A program made the translations under genes and the position numbers. A model generated the notes under the pieces. The model had not been told where the DNA came from, did no database searches, and saw only the letters and a program-made list of their open reading frames with translations. This document shows positions 28,699 through 38,588 of a DNA stretch of 64,000 bases, piece by piece. The DNA comes from Pacificibacter marinus (GTDB lineage: Bacteria; Pseudomonadota; Alphaproteobacteria; Rhodobacterales; Rhodobacteraceae), in the NCBI RefSeq assembly GCF_018860505.1, contig NZ_JAHKPU010000032.1:186001-250000 (forward strand). Direction: 5' to 3'. Numbering within the stretch: position 1 is the stretch's first letter; every line of letters starts with the position of its first letter.

Positions 28699-29691
28699 TT
28701 ATAGAGACTGAAATTCAGCTTCCAGCCCCTTAATGTCAATGGTCTGTGTCTTTGAGCATGGTTCTGGAGGGCGCGCGGCGGCGGCAGAATCTGCACGTTT
28801 CTGCGCCCTATCGGTCATAGCACCAAGTTCAGCAACACTTTGCATCTCAATCAAATCACCATTGCAATGCAGCACGATATCACATCCCGCCTCAAGCGCT
28901 TTGTCACCGCGTTCAAACACGTTTCCCTTTAGCGCTTGCATAGACAGATCATCCGTCATGAGCAAACCGCCAAAGCCAATCTCGTTGCGGATCACATCAA
29001 TACAGGCAGGGCTTTGCGTGGCCGGATGGTTCGGATCAATCGCCTCCATAACAATATGCGCAGACATCCCCATAGACAGATCATTCAAGGCTTTAAAGGG
29101 CGCGAAATCGATCTCAAGTTCCGCCTTAGAGGCAGATACACGCGGCAGGTTTTTGTGACTGTCCGCCGTACCGCGCCCATGCCCTGGGATGTGTTTCATC
29201 ACCGCAGCCACACCACCAGCGGCCATTCCGTCCACCATCGCGCGGCCCATGTCGGCCACTGTAACAGGATCTGTACCATAACAACGATTGCGTAAAAACG
29301 GATGCGTCAGATCATTGGCCACATCCAAGGTTGGTGCGCAATTCACATCGATACCCACGCTCAAAAGATCATCGGCAATCAAACGCCCACGCAACCACAT
29401 GGCGCGTTTAGGATCAGATTTTGACAAGATATCATCAAGCGGCGGTTCAAATTCACGCCAAATCGGGCCGCGCATGCGTTGGACGCGCCCGCCTTCTTGG
29501 TCGATCAAGATCGGCGCGTGCCAGCCCACTGAGGCGCGCAAATCATTCGCTAGACGACTTAGCTGTTCTTTCGTCTCAACATTTCGTGCGAATAGAATGA
29601 ACCCCCAAGGGTTTGCATCGCGGAAAAACTGTGCCTCAAGCGGCGAAAGCGTCAAGCCCTCGCAGCCAAAGATATAAGCACCCTGCCCCAT
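28699..29691 (-). CDS. nagZ: Beta-N-acetylhexosaminidase NagZ (GH3)
   Basis: NagZ removes N-acetylglucosamine from muropeptides in the cytosol during peptidoglycan recycling. The 330-residue single-domain GH3 has the loop KHIPGHGRGTADSH, with the catalytic His of the acid/base dyad, and the nucleophile Asp in LMTDDLSMQAL. The N-terminus starts directly in the barrel with no signal peptide, as expected for a cytosolic enzyme. It lies ten bases downstream of the SPOR gene and is followed by scpA, in one operon with argS. Confidence 0.95.
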   Translation of the reverse strand: MGQGAYIFGCEGLTLSPLEAQFFRDANPWGFILFARNVETKEQLSRLANDLRASVGWHAPILIDQEGGRVQRMRGPIWREFEPPLDDILSKSDPKRAMWLRGRLIADDLLSVGIDVNCAPTLDVANDLTHPFLRNRCYGTDPVTVADMGRAMVDGMAAGGVAAVMKHIPGHGRGTADSHKNLPRVSASKAELEIDFAPFKALNDLSMGMSAHIVMEAIDPNHPATQSPACIDVIRNEIGFGGLLMTDDLSMQALKGNVFERGDKALEAGCDIVLHCNGDLIEMQSVAELGAMTDRAQKRADSAAAARPPEPCSKTQTIDIKGLEAEFQSL

Positions 29692-29700
29692 CAGCGACCG

Positions 29701-30885
29701 TTAGCGTTGGCGCGCGGGCACACAGGCCGCATTGCTTGCGGTCAAAGCCGCACAGAACCGGTTGCTGTCCGCCGCGTCAGCAAAGCCAAGGGCACGCAGA
29801 CGATAAAATGTGCGGCCACCGGATTCGGCTGCTTCAATGATGCGGGTTTTATCTTTCATCAAAGCATCAAACTTCGACACCAGACGATCCCATTCGGCCC
29901 GTGCAATGTCTTCGTTTTGGAACGCACCGAACTGAACCAAAGGCGTGCCAACAGCCACCTGCGACGTGGGCACTTCGCCTTCTGACCCCAGAGCCGCCAA
30001 GATATCGCCAGCCACATTGTTCAAACTCGCGTCCGAAACTACAGCAGACGCAGTTGCATCTGTCGCAGCCACTGCGGCCAAACGAACGGGGCGTGCTTTT
30101 GGCACAGGTGAGCGTGTGAATGCGCCCGCCTCAGAGGCCAAAACGTCCAATTCAACGTTTGCATCCGCCGCCACAGGTTCAACATTGGACAGCTCAAGCG
30201 GCTCAGGCACGATAGGATCAGGCACAACCACTTCAGCCGACAACGGGGCGAGAACTGGTAAAGGATCTGCCGGCTGGGTGTAGGCGTTGTCTGGTTGATA
30301 ATTGGACACGATTGTCACACTGTCGCCCATGGGGCGGTCTTCGTCAGTCAAAGCCATCGGACGCGGTGCCAGAGTCAAAGTATCCGCGGGCGCACCCGCC
30401 GATCCGTCTGCCGTCACAGAGTTGACAGATAGGCCTTGGTGCATCGCCAGTTGACCACCAGGGTTTTCAGGTACCAAACGCGCGCTGCCAGACATGTCGC
30501 GGATCACAGGCACACCAGAAACATCTCGGGCCATCAAATTATAGCCCCAAATGCCCAAACCAAAGATAAGTGCCAAAGACACAGCCGCCCCGCCCCATTG
30601 CGCAACCCCAAGTTTGGGGCGCAGCGGCGTGCCGTCCGTGGCAAATCCACGCCCAGAAGCGTCGTAAGTATAAGCAGGCTGCGGTACAGGAGAAGCTTGC
30701 TCATAACCGTAAGCAGCGTGCTCTTGTGCGTAAACCTGTGGCTGAGGATCACCAAAGTGATCATTGCCGTATTGATCATATGAGGGGTACTGGCCCATAT
30801 GCGTGCCAGCTTGCGTGCCCGTTGAATAAGCGTCCGCCTGCGGGGCATAGCCCTGCTGCGTGCGCGCTGAATAGGTCTGCGCCAT
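29701..30885 (-). CDS. SPOR domain membrane protein
   Basis: The 394-residue protein has a Gln/Tyr/Gly-rich cytoplasmic N-terminus (1-90), one membrane helix (AVSLALIFGLGIWGYNL), a long Pro/Val/Ala-rich periplasmic linker, and a C-terminal SPOR domain of about 75 residues (VQFGAFQNEDIARAEWDRLV to FCAALTASNAACVP). SPOR domains bind denuded glycan strands at the division septum. The topology resembles FtsN or DedD, but nothing here proves a division role. It sits between argS and nagZ. Confidence 0.85.
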   Translation of the reverse strand: MAQTYSARTQQGYAPQADAYSTGTQAGTHMGQYPSYDQYGNDHFGDPQPQVYAQEHAAYGYEQASPVPQPAYTYDASGRGFATDGTPLRPKLGVAQWGGAAVSLALIFGLGIWGYNLMARDVSGVPVIRDMSGSARLVPENPGGQLAMHQGLSVNSVTADGSAGAPADTLTLAPRPMALTDEDRPMGDSVTIVSNYQPDNAYTQPADPLPVLAPLSAEVVVPDPIVPEPLELSNVEPVAADANVELDVLASEAGAFTRSPVPKARPVRLAAVAATDATASAVVSDASLNNVAGDILAALGSEGEVPTSQVAVGTPLVQFGAFQNEDIARAEWDRLVSKFDALMKDKTRIIEAAESGGRTFYRLRALGFADAADSNRFCAALTASNAACVPARQR

Positions 30886-31000
30886 ATCTTTGCCTCTACC
30901 GCTTCCCGCTTTTAAACAACGGGTTATCGTCTGCTCTTGGAGAATTTTGGAAACTAACGTCCCAATTCATTCCCCCGATTTCCGGCACAGGTGCTTATTT

Positions 31001-32719
31001 TTAACGCATCTCTTGTGCCGGCGTTACGCCTAGAATACCCAATCCTGCAGAAATAACAACGGCAACGGCCCGTGGCAGGGCAATTTTTGCCGATGATGCA
31101 TTTAGGTCATCTTGCAAAAAGCGCAGTTCCGGCTTGTCATTGCCCTTATTCCACAGCGCGTGGAAATCTGATGCCAATTCGTACAAGTAAAACGCAATAC
31201 GGTGCGGTTCATGTGATTTTGCCGCGATTTCAACCTGGCGCGGCCAATCAGCCAATTTGCGTGCCAATGTGATTTCAGCTGGATCATCAAACTGTGGTGT
31301 ATCCGTCAAAACCACGCCAGCGGCCTCGGCCTTGCGCAATACAGAACAGACCCGCGCGTGCGCATATTGAACGTAGAACACAGGGTTGTCTTTGGATTGT
31401 TCCAGAACCTTGTCAAAATCGAAATCAAGCGAAGCGTCGTTTTTGCGTGTCAACATGATGAAACGGGTCACATCTTTTCCAGCTTGCTCGACCACATCAT
31501 TCAAGGTCACGAACGTCCCTGCCCGTTTGGACATTTTGAATTCTGCGCCGTTTTTGAACAGTTTCACAAGTTGCACAAGCTTGATGTCGCAGGCCACTTT
31601 GCCATCAGACAAAGCCGACACAGCCGCTTTCATCCGTTTGACATAACCGCCGTGATCCGCGCCAAAGATATCAATGATCTCATCATAGCCGCGCTGCACC
31701 TTATCATAATGATAGGCAATATCAGGCGCGAAATAGGTCCAAGCGCCATCAGATTTTTGAATTGCGCGATCCACATCATCGCCGTGGTCTGTGGATTTAA
31801 ACAGAGTTTGTTCGCGGGGCTCCCAATCGTCTGGCATCTGGCCTTTTGGCGGCTCAAGCGTGCCGCGATAGATCAAGCCTTTGTCTTTCAACTCAGCGAT
31901 AGCGCTCTCGATCAGACCTGTATCATACAGCGCCTTTTCAGAGAAAAAGTTGTCCATCTTGACGCCAAGCATCGCCAAATCCGCACGGATCATATCCATC
32001 ATCGCGTCGGTTGAAAATAAACGGAAATCGGCCAGCCAGTCTGATTCAGGTTTGCCCAGCAGGCTGTCGCCGTATTTTTCTTTCAAGGCTTGCCCGACTG
32101 GCACCAAGTAATCACCAGGGTACAGACCTTCGGCGATCTCAGGCGACAGACCGTTGGCCTCACGGTAGCGTTCATAAACAGAGCGCGCCAAGGTATCCAC
32201 CTGCCCGCCACCATCGTTGATGTAATATTCGCGGGTCACGTCATAGCCAGCATAATCTAAAAGGCTCGCCAAAGCGTCCCCGAAGACAGCACCGCGTGTG
32301 TGTCCTACGTGCATAGGCCCCGTCGGGTTGGCGGACACATATTCAACATTGACTTTTTTGCCGGCGCCAAGCGCGCTTTTGCCGAATGCCGTATCGGTCA
32401 AAATAGAGGTCACCAACCCACCCCAGATGTTTTTGCTCAGGCGCAAATTGATAAACCCAGGGCCCGCCACATCCACAGTGTCAATACGCGGGTCCGCAGA
32501 CAATTTATCCGCCAAAGCCTGCGCGATGGCACGCGGGTTGGACTTGGCTGGTTTGGCCAAAACCATCGCCGCATTGGTCGCCATATCACCGTGCAACGCA
32601 TCGCGTGGTGGCTCAACAGCGACATTGTCAAAGGACAGACCGTCAGGCAGCAAGCCCTCGGCGGTCAATTCAGTGAGGCTATTGATGACAAGGGCGCGGA
32701 TATCGGCGAATAGGTTCAT
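31001..32719 (-). CDS. argS: Arginyl-tRNA synthetase
   Basis: This class I synthetase of 572 residues charges tRNA-Arg. The N-terminal additional domain for D-loop contact is present ([27 protein letters not shown]). The HIGH motif appears as MHVGHTRG, and the KMSKS equivalent as FKMSKRAG. The DALR-type anticodon-binding C-terminal domain ends with the [16 protein letters not shown] segment. It is the first gene of the argS-SPOR-nagZ-scpA-scpB run. Confidence 0.97.
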   Translation of the reverse strand: MNLFADIRALVINSLTELTAEGLLPDGLSFDNVAVEPPRDALHGDMATNAAMVLAKPAKSNPRAIAQALADKLSADPRIDTVDVAGPGFINLRLSKNIWGGLVTSILTDTAFGKSALGAGKKVNVEYVSANPTGPMHVGHTRGAVFGDALASLLDYAGYDVTREYYINDGGGQVDTLARSVYERYREANGLSPEIAEGLYPGDYLVPVGQALKEKYGDSLLGKPESDWLADFRLFSTDAMMDMIRADLAMLGVKMDNFFSEKALYDTGLIESAIAELKDKGLIYRGTLEPPKGQMPDDWEPREQTLFKSTDHGDDVDRAIQKSDGAWTYFAPDIAYHYDKVQRGYDEIIDIFGADHGGYVKRMKAAVSALSDGKVACDIKLVQLVKLFKNGAEFKMSKRAGTFVTLNDVVEQAGKDVTRFIMLTRKNDASLDFDFDKVLEQSKDNPVFYVQYAHARVCSVLRKAEAAGVVLTDTPQFDDPAEITLARKLADWPRQVEIAAKSHEPHRIAFYLYELASDFHALWNKGNDKPELRFLQDDLNASSAKIALPRAVAVVISAGLGILGVTPAQEMR

Positions 32720-32850
32720 GGTCTCTGTCTCTTCTGGTGAGTTGGCACGGGTTTATCATTCCCCGCGCTCAGGTCAACGCCCCAAAGCCGCACATATCCA
32801 CGAGTTGCGCCCGATATAAAGACGATCCCATGAAAGTCATGCGATGCGGA

Positions 32851-34776
32851 TCAAGTGGTCTCAGGCGGAATCAAACCGATCACACGAATGGGGGCAGCCA
32901 GACGCGCGCGCGCGGCGGCCAGTTTGGCGTCACTCATGCGGCGCATCAACTCTGATTTGGCGGTGGCGCGCAAATCCTCTGGCAAAGCGTCGATCTTGGC
33001 CTTTGCTCTATTGGGGAACAACAGCTCTACCTCGTCTGGAGATAGACGCTTGACGCTGCCATCTTCTGACAGAAGCCCTAAAATCTTGGCCTCTGGATGC
33101 ATGGCTTTCCAATCGTCAAAGCCGAATTCTTTCGTCAGACCGGTGATCCGCAGCGCCCAGCCATCTGTCATAAGATCTTCGAAATCACGGAAATTCCGCC
33201 CACTCCCAAAGGGTCTGCCGCCAAGCTGCGTTGGCAAAGCGTGCTTGGCTTTGTCGCCTTTATGTGGCGCAATTTGCCATATATGTTCGCGGCCCAGCTC
33301 AGCCCCCAGATCCGTGGCCACCAGCGTATTATAGGCATCGTTTTCACTGGCCGCGATCACGGTTTCATAGGACAGTATTTCCACAGAATGTTCTGCGGCT
33401 TCAGACAAAACATCGCCATAAAACACTGGCACGCCATGCGCACGGGGTCGAATAAGACGGGCGTGATTGGTGTCAGCGACAATCACCGGTACGCCTTCTT
33501 TTTGCAAAGCCTCGCCCAAAGCCGTCGTAAACCGCGACCCGCCGACCAGCATGACCCCCGGCGTGCCTGTTGCTGCCAGTCCCAAAAGCCGCGCGAATGG
33601 CGCAAGCGTGAACCCGTGCAGCACGACCGTGACCATGACCAAAGCAAAGGCCAACGGGCCGATGAGCGCTCCGTCCGCAATACCCGCTGCGGCAAGCCGT
33701 TCACCGAACAGCCCCGCCACAGCAACCAAAACCACGCCGCGCGGGCCGGTGAAGGCGATCAAAATCCGCTCGTTACGGGGCAGCTTGGTGCCGATCAACG
33801 ATATGAACACCGTCAAAGGCCGCGCCACCAAGACGATCAGTCCAACAAAAACCCCCGCGCGCCATGTCAATTGCCCTAAAGAGGCAAAGTCAAGCGAGGC
33901 GGCCAACAAGATAAACACGCCCGACACCAAAAGGATTGTCGCGTGCTCCTTGAAGCGGCGCAGTTCAACAAAGGACGGCAGGTCGGCATTGGCGATCACC
34001 AAACCCATCACCGTTACGGCCAAAAGCCCACTTTCGTGCAACAGCATATCGGGCACAGCAAAGCAGACCAAAAGTGTTGCAAATAGCACCGGAACCTTCA
34101 TGTATTCAGGCACTTGTCCACGCTTAAACATGCGCGCAAGACCAAGCCCAGTGATCAACCCCACGATCAAAGCTACGATAAATCCAACCGCCAATTGCCC
34201 CAAAGCATCGCTCAGGCTTTCGGCCTCGTGAAACACCAACACGAATTCGAAGGCAAACACGGCAGCTAAAGCGCCGATGGGATCGTTCACAATAGCTTCC
34301 CATTGCAACAGGCTTGCGGGGCGTTTATCAAGCTTGGCTTGGCGCAGCAGTGGCGCGATCACAGTTGGCCCTGTGACCACCATAATGCCGCCAAAGACAG
34401 CCGATGTTTCCCAGCCAAGCCCTGCCCCGAAATGCAGAGCCAAAGCCGACAAAAGCCACCCCAAAGGCGCGCCGATACAGACCAAGCGCTTGACCCCTTG
34501 GCGTGCATCGCCCAATTTGTGCAGCTCAAGCGTCAGCCCGCCTTCAAACAAGATCACGGCCACCGCCAAGGATATCAAAGGCTGCACAATAGGTCCGATA
34601 TCGCGGGCCGGATCGAACAGGCCAAACACAGGCCCGATCAACAACCCGACAGCCAGCATCACCACAATCGCAGGCAGTTTCAACCGCCAAGCAAGCCATT
34701 GCGCGCCAACGCCCGCAGCGCCGACAAGTGCAAAGGCTTGGATCGTCGTCAATCCAGCGAGGTGTTCCGTGGCCAT
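32851..34776 (-). CDS. Cation:proton antiporter with TrkA-N-like domain
   Basis: The 641-residue protein has about twelve membrane helices in the first 400 residues, with the NhaP/CPA1-type motif QWEAIVNDPIGALAA and the GPTVIAPLLRQ helix. A Rossmann-like TrkA-N domain follows (VMLVGGSRFTTALGEAL, VIVADTNHARL, AASENDAYNTLVA), then a C-terminal regulatory segment. Na+/H+ or K+/H+ exchange is likely; the ion cannot be decided from sequence. The nucleotide-binding domain suggests gating by NAD(H) or another nucleotide, which is inference. It is on the same strand as dgt but separated from it by about 70 bp. Confidence 0.85.
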   Translation of the reverse strand: MATEHLAGLTTIQAFALVGAAGVGAQWLAWRLKLPAIVVMLAVGLLIGPVFGLFDPARDIGPIVQPLISLAVAVILFEGGLTLELHKLGDARQGVKRLVCIGAPLGWLLSALALHFGAGLGWETSAVFGGIMVVTGPTVIAPLLRQAKLDKRPASLLQWEAIVNDPIGALAAVFAFEFVLVFHEAESLSDALGQLAVGFIVALIVGLITGLGLARMFKRGQVPEYMKVPVLFATLLVCFAVPDMLLHESGLLAVTVMGLVIANADLPSFVELRRFKEHATILLVSGVFILLAASLDFASLGQLTWRAGVFVGLIVLVARPLTVFISLIGTKLPRNERILIAFTGPRGVVLVAVAGLFGERLAAAGIADGALIGPLAFALVMVTVVLHGFTLAPFARLLGLAATGTPGVMLVGGSRFTTALGEALQKEGVPVIVADTNHARLIRPRAHGVPVFYGDVLSEAAEHSVEILSYETVIAASENDAYNTLVATDLGAELGREHIWQIAPHKGDKAKHALPTQLGGRPFGSGRNFRDFEDLMTDGWALRITGLTKEFGFDDWKAMHPEAKILGLLSEDGSVKRLSPDEVELLFPNRAKAKIDALPEDLRATAKSELMRRMSDAKLAAARARLAAPIRVIGLIPPETT

Positions 34777-34845
34777 GGCATGGCGCTCCTTTTAGGTGTC
34801 CACAATAGGGACAGCATCGCATGGGTCTTTCACAGTTGAAACTGA

Positions 34846-36024
34846 CTACGCAGCGTCAAACAACCGCTCGTATTCTTGAATGGCAAAACGATCTGTCATG
34901 CCTGCCACATAATCCAAAACGATACGCGCCAAGTCGGTGTCGCTTTGCGCGACAGCCACCTCTTGACGCCATTCTTTTGGCAAAAGTTCAGGTTTTTCCA
35001 TGAACAGCGGAAACAAAGCATTGACCATCGCCGTCACGCGCTTGCGCTCAACAATCACAGAAGGTGCGCGGTACATGCGCTTGAACAAGAACGATTTAAT
35101 CGCTTTCAAGTTCTGAAAGAACGGCTTGGAAAAGCGTATAATCGTCCGGTCCATATCGCGAATATCTTGCGCCGTTTCCGGCATGGCACTGCTCAATCTG
35201 TTGTTGGCGATGGTGATCACATCCTCGACCATATAGCCGAAAATGCGCCGCAAAGCCTCATGGTCGCGCCTATTGCGATCAAGATCAGGATAAAGGCGAT
35301 CCACCTCTTCATAAGCTGGCCCCGTCAAAGGCAGCTCCATCAAATCCTCAGCCGTGAACAGGCCTGCGCGCAGACCGTCATGTAAATCATGGTGATTATA
35401 CGCGACATCATCGGCGATGGCCGCGACCTGCGCCTCGGCTGAGGCAAAAGTGTGCAACTCCAGATCAAACTGGTCGTTCACATCTTTCAGCGCATAAGGA
35501 ACAGGTGCGTCGCTTGGGTGCTTTTTCGGGTCTGAGTTGGGGCCAATGATGGGCCCGTTGTGCTTGGCGATGCCCTCCAAGCTTTCCCATGTTAGGTTCA
35601 GCCCGTCAAAATCGGCGTAGTGTTTTTCCAACTTGGTGACGATCCGCAAGGCCTGCGCGTTGTGATCAAAACCACCGTAAGGCGCCATAAGGTCCACCAA
35701 AGCGTCTTCGCCTGTGTGGCCGAAAGGTGAATGGCCCAAGTCATGCGCCAGTGCGATGGCCTCAGCCAAACCTTCATTCAACCCCAAAGCCCCCGCGATG
35801 GTGCGCGCAACTTGAGCCACCTCGATCGAATGCGTCAAACGTGTACGATAGTAATCGCCTTCGTGTTCGACAAAAACCTGTGTTTTATGTTTGAGGCGGC
35901 GAAAGGCCGAAGAGTGAATGATCCGGTCGCGATCCCGTTGAAAAGGCGAACGAAACGTCGAAAGCGTTTCGGTATAAAGCCGGCCGCGAGTTTCCATCGG
36001 TTGGCTTGCATAGGATTTGAGCAT
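34846..36024 (-). CDS. dgt: Deoxyguanosinetriphosphate triphosphohydrolase-like protein
   Basis: The ATG at 36024 has AAGGA upstream and gives 392 residues; a longer frame is open upstream but runs into the divergent gene's leader. The HD-domain motifs are complete: HSSAFRRLKHKTQVF, RTRLTHSIEVAQVAR and the metal-binding AIALAHDLGHSPFGHTGE, then IADDVAYNHHDL. Members of this subfamily hydrolyse dNTPs to deoxynucleosides and triphosphate and help control nucleotide pools. It is divergent from an A-type iron-sulfur carrier gene, the usual order in Rhodobacterales. Confidence 0.9.
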   Translation of the reverse strand: MLKSYASQPMETRGRLYTETLSTFRSPFQRDRDRIIHSSAFRRLKHKTQVFVEHEGDYYRTRLTHSIEVAQVARTIAGALGLNEGLAEAIALAHDLGHSPFGHTGEDALVDLMAPYGGFDHNAQALRIVTKLEKHYADFDGLNLTWESLEGIAKHNGPIIGPNSDPKKHPSDAPVPYALKDVNDQFDLELHTFASAEAQVAAIADDVAYNHHDLHDGLRAGLFTAEDLMELPLTGPAYEEVDRLYPDLDRNRRDHEALRRIFGYMVEDVITIANNRLSSAMPETAQDIRDMDRTIIRFSKPFFQNLKAIKSFLFKRMYRAPSVIVERKRVTAMVNALFPLFMEKPELLPKEWRQEVAVAQSDTDLARIVLDYVAGMTDRFAIQEYERLFDAA

Positions 36025-36149
36025 GGACTGTCCTTGTCGTGCGTCGTTACCCACCTTATATTGAAAAATGTACACCGCGACAAACACCGAAACCCGTTCC
36101 CTTAAAGGTTTCGTCGAAATTGTCGCCAAATAAGAGCGCCGCACAGACC

Positions 36150-36482
36150 ATGACCCTTACTTTGCCCCCCCAAGTTACCCCACGCGCCTTTGCACGGCTT
36201 GCCGAAATCAACGCCGAGCTTGGCGATGTGAAAGCATTGCGAGTGGCCGTTGATGGCGGCGGGTGTTCGGGGTTTCAGTATGACATCACGCTTGATGATC
36301 CTGCCGAGGATGATGTTGTGCTTAAAAGTGAAGGATCATCTGTGGTGATTGACCCTGTGTCTTTGCCGTTTTTAGAAAATGCTGTGATCGACTTTACCGA
36401 AGAATTGATCGGTGCGCGGTTTGTGATTGAAAACCCGAACGCCACCTCGTCTTGCGGATGCGGCACGTCCTTTTCTATGTAA
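36150..36482 (+). CDS. erpA: A-type iron-sulfur carrier protein (ErpA/IscA family)
   Basis: The 110-residue protein has the three conserved Cys of A-type carriers: one in GGGCSGFQYDI and two in the C-terminal SCGCGTSF. These ligate and transfer Fe-S clusters from the scaffold to target enzymes. ErpA, IscA and SufA cannot be separated firmly by motif; no isc or suf operon is near, which favours an ErpA-like housekeeping role. The ribosome-binding site is weak. Confidence 0.85.
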   Translation: MTLTLPPQVTPRAFARLAEINAELGDVKALRVAVDGGGCSGFQYDITLDDPAEDDVVLKSEGSSVVIDPVSLPFLENAVIDFTEELIGARFVIENPNATSSCGCGTSFSM

Positions 36483-36575
36483 TATCTCATAGTGATGCGA
36501 GGCGCATGGCGTACAACGCCGTCCTGCACTTCAGGCAACCCAAACATACTAGACGCTGCGGGCCTTATATGCGCC

Positions 36576-36854
36576 TCACGCCTCGTCTATTCGGGGATGA
36601 AATTTATCCTGTTTAAGAAGTTGGCGCTCGACACGTGATAGGTGCTGCTTCGCTTCTTCAATATCGCCATTGTAAGTCTGTAACGACTTCTTCCAAGACC
36701 GTAGCACCGAACGCGGCGACCACGGTAACGCTGCATGCATAAGCCAAGATCGCAACTCAGTTGGCAGTTGATCATAAGCCGCCATAGAATCTCCTTTTCG
36801 CACGCGCCGCTTTAAACTGCTTTGAGCATTTCGCCTCCGCCGTGAACGCTCCAT
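36576..36854 (-). CDS. DUF6525 family protein
   Basis: The 92-residue, very basic protein has the family pattern SSLKRRVRKGDSMAAYDQLPTELR, then AALPWSPRSVLRSWKKSL, and a charged helical C-terminus. Function is unknown. ATG at 36854 is chosen because the N-terminal RRRRNAQSSL matches the family; ATG at 36866 is also possible and no ribosome-binding site decides between them. It is common next to this cluster in roseobacters. Confidence 0.7.
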   Translation of the reverse strand: MERSRRRRNAQSSLKRRVRKGDSMAAYDQLPTELRSWLMHAALPWSPRSVLRSWKKSLQTYNGDIEEAKQHLSRVERQLLKQDKFHPRIDEA

Positions 36855-36866
36855 CACGCAGCCCAT

Positions 36867-37247
36867 GGCGCGACGCGTCGATGGCGAAGCCTGTGCGATG
36901 CGCTAATCGCCTTGATGCCTATTGCCGCTAAGAACTGCATTTATAGTCTCCATCTTCTTTATGTTGATGGCCAAGTTAATATCGCCATCAAGATGGTATG
37001 TAATAACATCACATCAACAACTCAAGCAAGCACATCAAATGCGTCACATACATCACGCTGTGATGCGCGAGCCAGTTGCGTGCAAACACAATGCACAGAC
37101 ATCAAACGTTACACTCGTTGTTTTCAGTCTGTGCTTTTTCGCGCTCAATATGTGCATTTAAACACTCACGGAATTGTCAAATTTTGCTCTTTTTCTTGTG
37201 AACAATCAGGGTCTTACAATTTGATCCAGAGAGGCTATTTCCAGTGA
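36867..37247. other. AT-richer intergenic region, no gene seen
   Basis: About 380 bp with no supported coding sequence. It contains a run of ACATCA-type repeats and one dyad (see separate entry), and its right end carries a promoter-like TACAAT before the duplicated secreted-protein gene. Frames open here lack ribosome-binding sites and protein-like composition. Confidence 0.5.
37051..37065. promoter_or_regulatory. Candidate operator dyad CATCAC-GCT-GTGATG
   Basis: A perfect 6-bp inverted repeat with a 3-bp spacer lies about 250 bp upstream of the first copy of the secreted-protein gene, in a stretch rich in ACATCA. The form suits a dimeric regulator, but no regulator is assigned, and the matching upstream position of the second copy does not show it. 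Confidence 0.3.
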
Positions 37248-37317
37248 CAAGGCAGCAATGAAGCCACTAAGGCACGCCGCCAGACACACAAATTAATTCG
37301 TCTTGAAAGGACACACC

Positions 37318-37659
37318 ATGTTTAACACTTCCGTAAAAACACTCGCAGCCGCAGCCGTTCTGATTGCAGCAGGTTCTTCCGCTTTCGCATCCGACCACAT
37401 CTTTGCAGATCGCTCACAAGACCTGACATCATTTGTTGAACTCGATCTCGTACGTGCCTCAACAGACGGCGTTGTTGATATCTACGAATTGACAGCTGAC
37501 GGCCAAGGCAAATTGCTCGGATCACAAGCTGTACACGCTGGTGCAAACCAAGATGTGCGTGTGAGCTTTAACACAATCACCAATCAAGACGTTATCGCGG
37601 TTCTCACAACAAACGGCTCAGTTGCTGCCACTCAAGATATCGACGTTTCTGTAAACTAA
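37318..37659 (+). CDS. Small secreted protein, copy 1 of a duplicated pair
   Basis: The ATG at 37318 has AAAGGA upstream and gives 113 residues. A signal peptide is clear (basic start, LAAAAVLIAAGSS core, cleavage near AFA/SDH), leaving about 90 residues rich in Asp, Thr and Val with alternating strands (VVDIYELTADGQG, VRVSFNTITNQDVIAVLTTNGSVAA). There is no Cys, so no disulfides, and no lipobox. The family is not recognised; a small beta-sandwich in the periplasm or outside the cell is likely. Copy 2 differs at one residue (Val here, Ala there, near the C-terminus). Confidence 0.85.
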   Translation: MFNTSVKTLAAAAVLIAAGSSAFASDHIFADRSQDLTSFVELDLVRASTDGVVDIYELTADGQGKLLGSQAVHAGANQDVRVSFNTITNQDVIAVLTTNGSVAATQDIDVSVN

Positions 37660-37685
37660 GAACCGCTTCAAATCTCCTCCTCCTG

Positions 37686-37715
37686 AAAAGGCGGCCCTCA
37701 CGGGTCGCCTTTTTG
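37686..37715 (+). terminator. Terminator of copy 1
   Basis: AAAAGGCG pairs with CGCCTTTT, extended by GCCC/GGGT, and ends in a T-run. It is identical in copy 2, so both genes are monocistronic. Confidence 0.9.
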
Positions 37716-37720
37716 CGTTT

Positions 37721-38518
37721 ATAAGACCCGGCTTATAGGACCTGACAATGAGCCTTAGTTGATTGTGCCGTCCGGCGGCGGATCAATCCGGCAAAGCGCT
37801 ATCTCCCTAGAGATGCTTTGTACGCACTCCCCCCTCAGTCTTACAAAAAGCCGAAAACCTTACACACAACCGAAGTGATTTTTGGGCTGCTTTGGTACTG
37901 CTGTGCTCAGCACAAAGCCATCACAATCAATTGGCCTAAAATCACGCTCTCTCCCCTTTTTGGCAATCACAGATTTGCCTCGTGTTTGAGTCTAAAATCT
38001 GATGACACCACCACGGTCTCACAGCAAAACTCGTTTGGGGGTATCAAAAACAATCTGCAAAGCCGCTTCAAGACCTGTCGCAAGATTCGATTAAAGTATT
38101 GAGATCTTTTTTTGGATTTTCCATGCCTTTTTTGCAGTTTTTCTCGCTCTCTTTTACTCTCTTTTTCGTGAGTATTTTGGCTTTGTTACGCACGATATTA
38201 CAGTCGTATTACAATTCTGTTTCACAAGGCTTCAACGCAGCTTTCCAGCCCCCCCCATTTCGCAATATCAGTGCCGCCTCCATGCCTCTGCATCTGTAAC
38301 TTTGTCCTGAAACCATCCCAGACACGCATGCCTAACCTATGGAAAACACCGTATAATTTAGCAAAGTGGCCACATCGTACACTGTGTCACATATCCATCT
38401 GCGCGCAAATGCAGGGTTTTCTCAGCATATAAGCACTCACTAAGCTGTGAGCTTTAGCTCTTTTTTTCGTGAATTATCAGCCCCTTACAATCCTCTGAAA
38501 TTGGAATAGATCGTTTGG
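37721..38518. other. Spacer between the two repeat copies, no gene seen
   Basis: About 800 bp of AT-richer sequence. Two short plus-strand frames (37818-38102 and 38099-38299) lack ribosome-binding sites and have compositions unlike the neighbours; they are not called. The last 70 bases before copy 2 resemble the promoter region of copy 1 (GCTCTTTTT, GTGAA, TTACAAT), so the promoter was duplicated too and has since diverged. Confidence 0.5.
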
Positions 38519-38588
38519 CAAGGCAGCAATGAAGCCACCAAGGCACGCCGCCAGACACACAAACTAATTCGTCTTGAAAGGACACACC

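Larger units (their letters stand above)
37248..37720 (+). repeat. 473-bp direct repeat, copy 1
   Basis: This segment begins at CAAGGCAGCAATGAAG and ends after the terminator at GCGTTT. It recurs at 38519-38991, offset exactly 1271 bp. It carries the 5' leader, the whole secreted-protein gene and its terminator. Weaker similarity continues upstream through a shared TACAAT element. Confidence 0.95.

Noticed and set aside
33097-33879. Long plus-strand frames opposite the antiporter
   Set aside because: Shadow frames of a secure membrane-protein gene; composition is unlike real proteins.
36960-37070. ACATCA-rich stretch as a CRISPR-like array
   Set aside because: The repeats are short, irregular and without spacers of constant length; no cas gene is near.
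37818-38299. Two short plus-strand frames between the repeat copies
   Set aside because: No ribosome-binding site and atypical composition; the second lies in a T-rich stretch that gives Phe/Leu runs by chance.
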